Positions 6,791 to 11,391 of a stretch of 11,391 nt of DNA are shown piece after piece. The stretch comes from a bacterium (lineage in GTDB: Bacteria > Patescibacteriota > Minisyncoccia > Minisyncoccales > PEYH01). How positions within the stretch are numbered: position 1 is the first letter of the stretch; every line of letters begins with the position of its first letter. Location of the stretch: positions 1 to 11,391 of the forward strand of contig JAGGVA010000024.1 in NCBI GenBank assembly GCA_021158195.1. The letters run 5' to 3'. Below the pieces are notes generated by a model. The model did no database searches, was not told the DNA's origin, and worked only from the letters and a program-made list of their open reading frames with translations. A program made the translations under genes and the position numbers.

Positions 6791-9700
6791 TTACTTTCTC
6801 TCTTCTTTAAGTTTCAACTCAATATTCATACCCAGCGATTTCAATTCGTTTATCAAAAGAGAAAATGACGCTGGAATATTTGGCGATTCAATTTTCTTCC
6901 CTTTCAATATCGCCTGATAGGCAGCAGCCCTACCAGGAACATCATCCGATTTAATGGTTAACATTTCTTGAAGCGTATGAGCAGCACCATATCCTTCCAG
7001 AGCCCAAACCTCCATCTCTCCAAATCTCTGTCCTCCAAATTGAGACCTCCCTCCAAGCGGTTGTTGAGTAATTAAAGAATAAGGCCCAATAGATCTCATA
7101 TGAATTTTATCAGCAACCATATGAATCAATTTCATCATATAAATATATCCTACTGTCACTTTCTCTGGAAAAGGTTCGCCAGTTCTTCCATCATACAAAA
7201 CTACTTTTCCGTCTTCGGGCAGGCCTGCTTTTTTTAACTCCGCTTTTATATCTTCTTCTGTGGCTCCTGAAAGAGAAGGAGTAACTGCCCTATATCCTAG
7301 TTTTTCTGCTGCCCAACCAAGATGAGTTTCCAAAACCTGACCAATATTCATTCGTGAAGAAATTGACAGAGGGTTTAAAACAATATCTACGGGTGTGCCG
7401 TCTTCTAAAAACGGCATTTCTTCTGGGGGAAGAATTTTTGTTACAATGCCTTTATTTCCATGCCTTCCGGCTAACTTATCCCCGACAGTAATTTTTCTCC
7501 ATTGGGCAACTTCTACTTGTATTCTTTTGATAATTCCCGGTTCTAACTTATGACCATTCTCCGGAGAAAAAACTTTTACTCCTATTACTCTTCCCCATTT
7601 TCCATGTTCCATTAAAAGAGAAGTGTCTTTTACATTTTTTGCTTTCTCGCCAAAAATTGCCAAAAGAAGCCGTTCTTCGGCAGTGAGATCAGATTCCCCT
7701 TTGGGTGAAATTTTTCCTACTAAAATATCGTTGGGGCGCACCTCGGCTCCAATTCTTACAATTCCTTCTTCGTCTAAATCTTTCAATTTTTCTTCTGAAA
7801 CATTAGGAATATCGGCTGTAGTTACTTCCGGGCCCAATTTTGTCTCTCTAACATCACAGGTAAAAGTTTCTATATGGATGCTTGATAAAATATCTTCTTC
7901 AACTAATCTTCGAGAAATAATGATACCGTCCTCATAATTGTGTCCTCGCCAGGAAAGAAATGCTACCAAAAGATTTCTTCCCAGCGCTAAACAGCCATCT
8001 TTTGTAGAAGGACCATCAGCCAAAACATCTCCCTTTTTAATTTTCTGGCCCAATTTAACGATTGGTTTTTGGTGTAGACAGGTATATTGGTTTGTGGGTC
8101 TAAAAACTTTGAAATTATAAATTTTTTCTTTATTGTCTTTTGTTTTTATTTTTATGTGTTTGGCATCCACTTCTACTACTGTGCCATCAACATCAGAAAT
8201 AACTAAATGTCCTGAATCATGAGCAACTTTCTTCTCAAGCCCTGTGCCCACCAATGGAATTTCTGGATAAATTAAAGGAACAGATTGTCTTTGCATATTA
8301 GAACCCATCAGGGCTCTGTTGGCGTCATCGTTTTGAAGAAAAGGAATCAGAGATGTAGCAACTGAAAGTGCCTGCTCTGGCGCCACATCAATAAAATCTA
8401 CATCTTTTTTGTCCACCATTTGAGGCCTTCCCTTTACTCTTGCCTCTACTTTTCTGGGAACGATATTACCATTATCATCAATTTCTACTCCGGCATGGGC
8501 AATGGTATATTTTTCTTCTTCAAAAGCATTTAAATATCTGAGTTCTTTTGTGACCCTGCCATTCTCAACTTTGAAATATGGTGTCTCTAAAAAACCGAAA
8601 CGATTAATTTTGGCATAGGTTGCCATATGAACTACCAACCCCACATTGGGACCTTCAGGCGTCTGAATAGGACAAATTCTTCCATAGTGTGAGGGCTGTA
8701 CATCTCTTACCTGCAAGCCTGCTCTTTTTCTTGTAAGCCCACCTGGGCCTCCTGCTGTTAATCTTCTTTTATGTTCAAGTTCTGACAAAATGTTTTCGTT
8801 ATCCATAAACTGAGAAAGTTGGCTTGAGGAGAAAAACTGGTTTACCACTGCCATAAAGGGGCGCGGATTGATAAGCCGAATAGGAGTAATTTCTTCAGGG
8901 CTTATAGTAGACATTCTATCTTTGGCAATTCTTTCTATGCGCATTAGTCCCACCCTTAACCTCTCTCTTAAAAGTTCGGAAATTGTTCGCACTCTTCTAT
9001 TTCCCAAGTGATCTATCTCGTCAGGTTGTGCGCCCGGAGTATTATTAAGACGTATAATCTCTCGCAATACTGCCACCACATCTTCGGGTTTCAAAACTCT
9101 ATCTTTTATTTCTATTTTCTCTGGATCTTTTGGGCAAATCTCGGGCAACCTCTGCCATGTCTTCCAACGCCCAACCTTTGACAAATCATATCTTTCAAAA
9201 TTAAAAAACATATTTTCTACCAGTTCTCTGCCTGTTTCCGAAGTTGCCAAATCTCCGGGTCTCATTCTTTTATAAATTTCAATATATGCCTCTGCTTGAT
9301 TATGAGCCGGATCTCTTTTTAGAGTTTCTTCTATATATTTAATCTCTCCCCTGTCTACATCTGAAAAAAGTGATTTAATCTTTTCGTCTGTGTCGTAGCC
9401 CAAAGCCCTTAAAAGAGTGGTGGCAGGAACTTTTCTTTTTCTGTCAATCTTTACTCCTATTATTCCTGAAGTTTCTGTATCAAATTCAAGCCAACTCCCT
9501 CTGGTAGGTATAATTCTTGCTCCAAAATATTTTTTGCCATGAACTGTCCTTGCGGTAAAAAATACCCCAGGAGATCTTAAAAGTTGAAATATAACTACCC
9601 GTTCAACTCCATTAACAATAAAAGTTCCCCTTTCTGTCATAAGGGGAAAATCACACAAAAACACCTCTTGGGTTTGTTCTCTTTTTGTTTTTAAATCAAC

Positions 9701-9967
9701 CAGTTTAACAATGGCTCTTAAAGGAGCAGCAAAACTATCATTGTTTTCCTTTGCCTCAAAATCATTCTTATATCTTGGCTCACCTAAAATATAATCTAAA
9801 AACCATAATTCATATTCTTTGCCTGTATAATCTTTGATGGGAGAAATTTCTTTAAATAATTCTTTTAAATCTTCTTCCCAAAATCTCTGCCAACTTTCTT
9901 TCTGAAATTGCAAAAGGTATGGCCTTTCAAGATAAAGTTTGGATTTGGCAAAAGATTTTATTTTCAT
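6791..9967 (-). CDS. rpoB: DNA-directed RNA polymerase subunit beta
   Basis: This is the 1058-residue beta subunit of RNA polymerase, shorter than E. coli (1342) and lacking its large lineage insertions. Landmarks are TERGTFIVNGVERVV at 111-125, the rifampicin-pocket segment SSQLSQFMD at 381-389 and EHKRRLTAGGPGG at 398-410, and TPEGPNVGL at 436-444. Further on are RGHNYEDGI at 674-682, the active-site lysines in VGDKLAGRHGNKG (K831 and K839, equivalent to E. coli K1065 and K1073), and the C-terminal GGQRFGEMEVWALEGYGAAH at 978-997. An in-frame TAA at 9991-9989 leaves the ATG at 9967 as the start. A GGG-containing purine run lies about 13 nt upstream, farther than ideal, and is within a hairpin. 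The pocket has Thr where E. coli has Ser531 and Gly where it has Leu533. The partner rpoC is not adjacent: a small gene lies between them. Confidence 0.98.
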   Translation of the reverse strand: MKIKSFAKSKLYLERPYLLQFQKESWQRFWEEDLKELFKEISPIKDYTGKEYELWFLDYILGEPRYKNDFEAKENNDSFAAPLRAIVKLVDLKTKREQTQEVFLCDFPLMTERGTFIVNGVERVVIFQLLRSPGVFFTARTVHGKKYFGARIIPTRGSWLEFDTETSGIIGVKIDRKRKVPATTLLRALGYDTDEKIKSLFSDVDRGEIKYIEETLKRDPAHNQAEAYIEIYKRMRPGDLATSETGRELVENMFFNFERYDLSKVGRWKTWQRLPEICPKDPEKIEIKDRVLKPEDVVAVLREIIRLNNTPGAQPDEIDHLGNRRVRTISELLRERLRVGLMRIERIAKDRMSTISPEEITPIRLINPRPFMAVVNQFFSSSQLSQFMDNENILSELEHKRRLTAGGPGGLTRKRAGLQVRDVQPSHYGRICPIQTPEGPNVGLVVHMATYAKINRFGFLETPYFKVENGRVTKELRYLNAFEEEKYTIAHAGVEIDDNGNIVPRKVEARVKGRPQMVDKKDVDFIDVAPEQALSVATSLIPFLQNDDANRALMGSNMQRQSVPLIYPEIPLVGTGLEKKVAHDSGHLVISDVDGTVVEVDAKHIKIKTKDNKEKIYNFKVFRPTNQYTCLHQKPIVKLGQKIKKGDVLADGPSTKDGCLALGRNLLVAFLSWRGHNYEDGIIISRRLVEEDILSSIHIETFTCDVRETKLGPEVTTADIPNVSEEKLKDLDEEGIVRIGAEVRPNDILVGKISPKGESDLTAEERLLLAIFGEKAKNVKDTSLLMEHGKWGRVIGVKVFSPENGHKLEPGIIKRIQVEVAQWRKITVGDKLAGRHGNKGIVTKILPPEEMPFLEDGTPVDIVLNPLSISSRMNIGQVLETHLGWAAEKLGYRAVTPSLSGATEEDIKAELKKAGLPEDGKVVLYDGRTGEPFPEKVTVGYIYMMKLIHMVADKIHMRSIGPYSLITQQPLGGRSQFGGQRFGEMEVWALEGYGAAHTLQEMLTIKSDDVPGRAAAYQAILKGKKIESPNIPASFSLLINELKSLGMNIELKLKEERK

Positions 9968-9972
9968 AAGCC

Positions 9973-9999
9973 AAAAAATTCCCTTAATTTATATAAGGG
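9973..9999 (-). promoter_or_regulatory. Leader hairpin with U-tract just before rpoB
   Basis: On the transcribed strand CCCTTA (9999-9994) pairs with TAAGGG (9986-9981) around a 7-nt loop. AA and then six T follow (9978-9973), ending 5 nt before the rpoB ATG. The short stem plus U-run resembles a weak intrinsic terminator or attenuator. The 3' arm also contains the only Shine-Dalgarno-like purines upstream of rpoB, so pairing would mask them. The stem is only 6 bp with three G-C pairs, so stability is doubtful. Confidence 0.4.
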
Positions 10000-10052
10000 T
10001 CGAAAGTTGTACTGAATTTTAATTAATAAAATTAATCAAAATCACAAGTTGT

Positions 10053-10081
10053 GTTTTCTTATTTTAATGAAATAAGAAAAC
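10053..10081. repeat. Perfect 12-bp inverted repeat overlapping the rpoB promoter
   Basis: GTTTTCTTATTT (10053-10064) and AAATAAGAAAAC (10070-10081) are exact reverse complements separated by 5 bp. The repeat fills the interval from just after the -35 box, through the -10 box, to the expected transcription start. In this position it fits an operator for a dimeric regulator. It could also fold in RNA read through from the upstream gene, but the stem has only two G-C pairs and no U-run follows directly. Confidence 0.6.
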
Positions 10082-10088
10082 TTGTCAA
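10061..10088 (-). promoter_or_regulatory. Sigma70-type promoter for rpoB and downstream genes
   Basis: The minus strand carries a perfect -35 box TTGACA (10088-10083), a 16-bp spacer and a -10 box TAAAAT (10066-10061), one mismatch from TATAAT. Transcription would begin near 10054, giving a leader of about 87 nt before the rpoB ATG at 9967. It is the best promoter in the window and sits in the only intergenic gap longer than 60 bp. Confidence 0.65.
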
Positions 10089-10097
10089 GCAAATTGA

Positions 10098-10112
10098 CGA
10101 GAACGGTTCTCG
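10098..10112 (-). terminator. Possible weak terminator after the TPR gene
   Basis: CGAGAACCGTTCTCG forms a 6-bp stem with a 3-nt loop, 23 bp after the TPR gene stop. The following transcript reads TCAATTTGC, so there is no proper U-run. It could instead be a protein-binding palindrome just upstream of the -35 box, which begins 10 bp further on. Confidence 0.3.
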
Positions 10113-10135
10113 CTAATCTCTTGGTCTTCTTTTTC

Positions 10136-11391
10136 TTATTCCTCTCCTTCCTCTTTCTCTAACTTTGATGGGTTCATTTTTTGCTCTATTGCTGTTATCT
10201 TATCTTTTACTAATTTATTATCAGGGTTTAACTGCTCCACAATTTTCAACTGATCTAAGGCTTTTTGGTATTCTCCTTTTTTCTCAAAAGCAAGCGCTAA
10301 TGAAAATCTGGCGTTGATGTGGTAAGGAGAAAGCAGAAGGGTTGTAGTTAATCTGTCAATTGCTTCGTCAATTCTGTCTTCGTTATAATACAATCTGCCT
10401 AAATGAAAATTTGCGTCAATGTTTGCCGGATATTGCGCAACGATTTCTTCTAGTTGGGAAATCGCCTCTTCTGTCTTTCCTCTCTGTTCTGAAACCAAAG
10501 CCATTTGTACTTTTGCCGGTACAAAATCGGGGTCTATTTCCAAACATTTCTTAAAGGAATCTTCTGCTTCATCTATTTTTTTCTGTCCAAATTGTATCTT
10601 TCCTATTTCCAAATAAAAGTAAGGGTTGCGCGGGTCTAACTCTAATGCTTTTTTATAACTATTAACTGCTAAGGTTGCTGGATCACCTTTAGCAATACCT
10701 ATCAAATCTCTATACATATTTGCCAGCGTCTGCCAGCCAACAATTCTATTAGGGAACATTTTGGTTTCGTTTTGGGCAACACTTAAGGCAGTGCTTGCTA
10801 ATTGAACTATTTTTTGTTCATTTGTCTGGTCTGTGGGTTTCTGTAATTCATTTTTTGCCTGAAGAAAAAGACCATTGGCAAGAGCATCTAAGTATTTGAT
10901 TTCATAAGGATTCAAAGTTCGAGCCCGGTCAAAAAATTCTATTTTTTTATTAATATCCGCTTCATAAAACCCTTTACTATAATTCACATCTGCCAAACAA
11001 AACTTTGCTGCGTTTATCCAGCCCAAACATACAAAAATTAAAAGAATAATCAAAACTGTCTCTACTACTAGAAATACTCCCGGACTTTCTTTAAATTTAA
11101 TTCTTTTTTCAGTAAGGGGAACTATGTGTAACCTTATCACTGCCAAGGATACCCAGAAAATAAAAGCCAAAACTACCGGTTGATAGTAAACAACCTGAGA
11201 AATAATAAGAGCAACTAAAAGAGTAACAAGAGAAAGGATAACAAAATCTTTCTGCGGATCTTTTTCTTGGGTCTCAAGTTGAAGGACTTTTTCCTTTCTT
11301 TTTCTTTTAATTTTTGAAATTATGTTTTTAATTAACTCTTTTGGTTTCAGAAAGTAAACTACAGGAAGAAGCAAAACAAAAAGATAAAAGA
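10136..11391 (-). CDS. Membrane protein with C-terminal TPR repeats, possibly Wzy/O-antigen ligase type (5' end cut by window edge)
   Basis: The frame stays open through the window edge at 11391. The first visible residues are hydrophobic (FYLFVLLLPVVYFL), so the real start lies outside and a TTG at 11374 is unlikely to be it. Numbering from that TTG, hydrophobic segments lie at about 1-9, 44-62, 65-83 and 100-119. A soluble region with TPR units follows, at about 211-250 (with an internal insertion), 251-284, 285-318, 319-352 and 353-386, each with the usual helical-pair pattern such as ALELDPRN or CLEIDPD. The tail is charged and ends KEEGEE. Multi-pass membrane proteins with TPR tails in such genomes are often O-antigen ligase (Wzy) family proteins in surface polysaccharide assembly. 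The diagnostic ligase region is not visible here, so that assignment is inference. The TPR call is firm. Confidence 0.85.
   Translation of the reverse strand, partial: FYLFVLLLPVVYFLKPKELIKNIISKIKRKRKEKVLQLETQEKDPQKDFVILSLVTLLVALIISQVVYYQPVVLAFIFWVSLAVIRLHIVPLTEKRIKFKESPGVFLVVETVLIILLIFVCLGWINAAKFCLADVNYSKGFYEADINKKIEFFDRARTLNPYEIKYLDALANGLFLQAKNELQKPTDQTNEQKIVQLASTALSVAQNETKMFPNRIVGWQTLANMYRDLIGIAKGDPATLAVNSYKKALELDPRNPYFYLEIGKIQFGQKKIDEAEDSFKKCLEIDPDFVPAKVQMALVSEQRGKTEEAISQLEEIVAQYPANIDANFHLGRLYYNEDRIDEAIDRLTTTLLLSPYHINARFSLALAFEKKGEYQKALDQLKIVEQLNPDNKLVKDKITAIEQKMNPSKLEKEEGEE

Noticed and set aside
6761..6793. Readthrough fusion of RpoB with the small protein
   Set aside because: The two genes share a frame, with only the rpoB TAA and ten sense codons between them, but nothing indicates readthrough. 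The family core begins after the ATG, so a shared frame is a one-in-three coincidence.
1222..8120. Other plus-strand open frames inside ftsK, rpoC and rpoB
   Set aside because: All lie antisense within firmly identified conserved genes and show no recognisable protein motifs.
11372..11374. TTG as start codon of the TPR protein
   Set aside because: The frame continues upstream to the window edge with hydrophobic residues, so the gene is better treated as 5'-truncated.

Overview
The window looks like core genome from a small, AT-rich bacterium of the Candidate Phyla Radiation (Patescibacteria), most likely Parcubacteria-like. The lineage is inferred. The support is: a short RpoB (1058 aa) and RpoC (1185 aa) without the large proteobacterial insertions, a charged helical insertion in RpoC, a membrane-TPR protein of the kind common in these genomes, weak or absent Shine-Dalgarno sequences, and a small four-helix-bundle gene. 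No rRNA, tRNA or CRISPR was seen.

Every gene reads on the minus strand. In transcription order they are: a membrane protein with C-terminal TPR repeats (10136-11391, cut by the window edge); a 168-bp regulatory gap; rpoB (6791-9967); a four-helix-bundle gene of the S23/IVS family (6392-6760); rpoC (2778-6335); ftsK (328-2742); and the start of recA (1-317, cut by the edge). The gap before rpoB holds a good sigma70-type promoter (TTGACA, 16 bp, TAAAAT) embedded in a perfect 12-bp inverted repeat. It also holds a small hairpin followed by six U just before the rpoB start.

The most unusual region is the rpoB-rpoC junction. These two genes are normally adjacent. Here they are separated by a 437-bp unit (6344-6780) bounded by imperfect inverted repeats of 49 bp (41 of 49 positions match, no gaps). 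The unit carries one gene, whose start codon lies inside one repeat arm and whose stop codon ends at the inner edge of the other. Its outer ends sit 10 bp from the rpoB stop and 8 bp from the rpoC start. This organisation resembles the intervening sequences of bacterial 23S rRNA, which also carry an S23 gene and have complementary ends that fold into a stem. Here the unit lies in a protein-coding operon. It is the best candidate in the window for an undescribed element.

Functionally the window joins transcription (rpoB, rpoC), chromosome segregation (ftsK) and recombination (recA) in one co-directional cluster with gaps of 10-56 bp after rpoB. The genes from rpoB onward are probably co-transcribed, with a possible weak internal promoter before ftsK.
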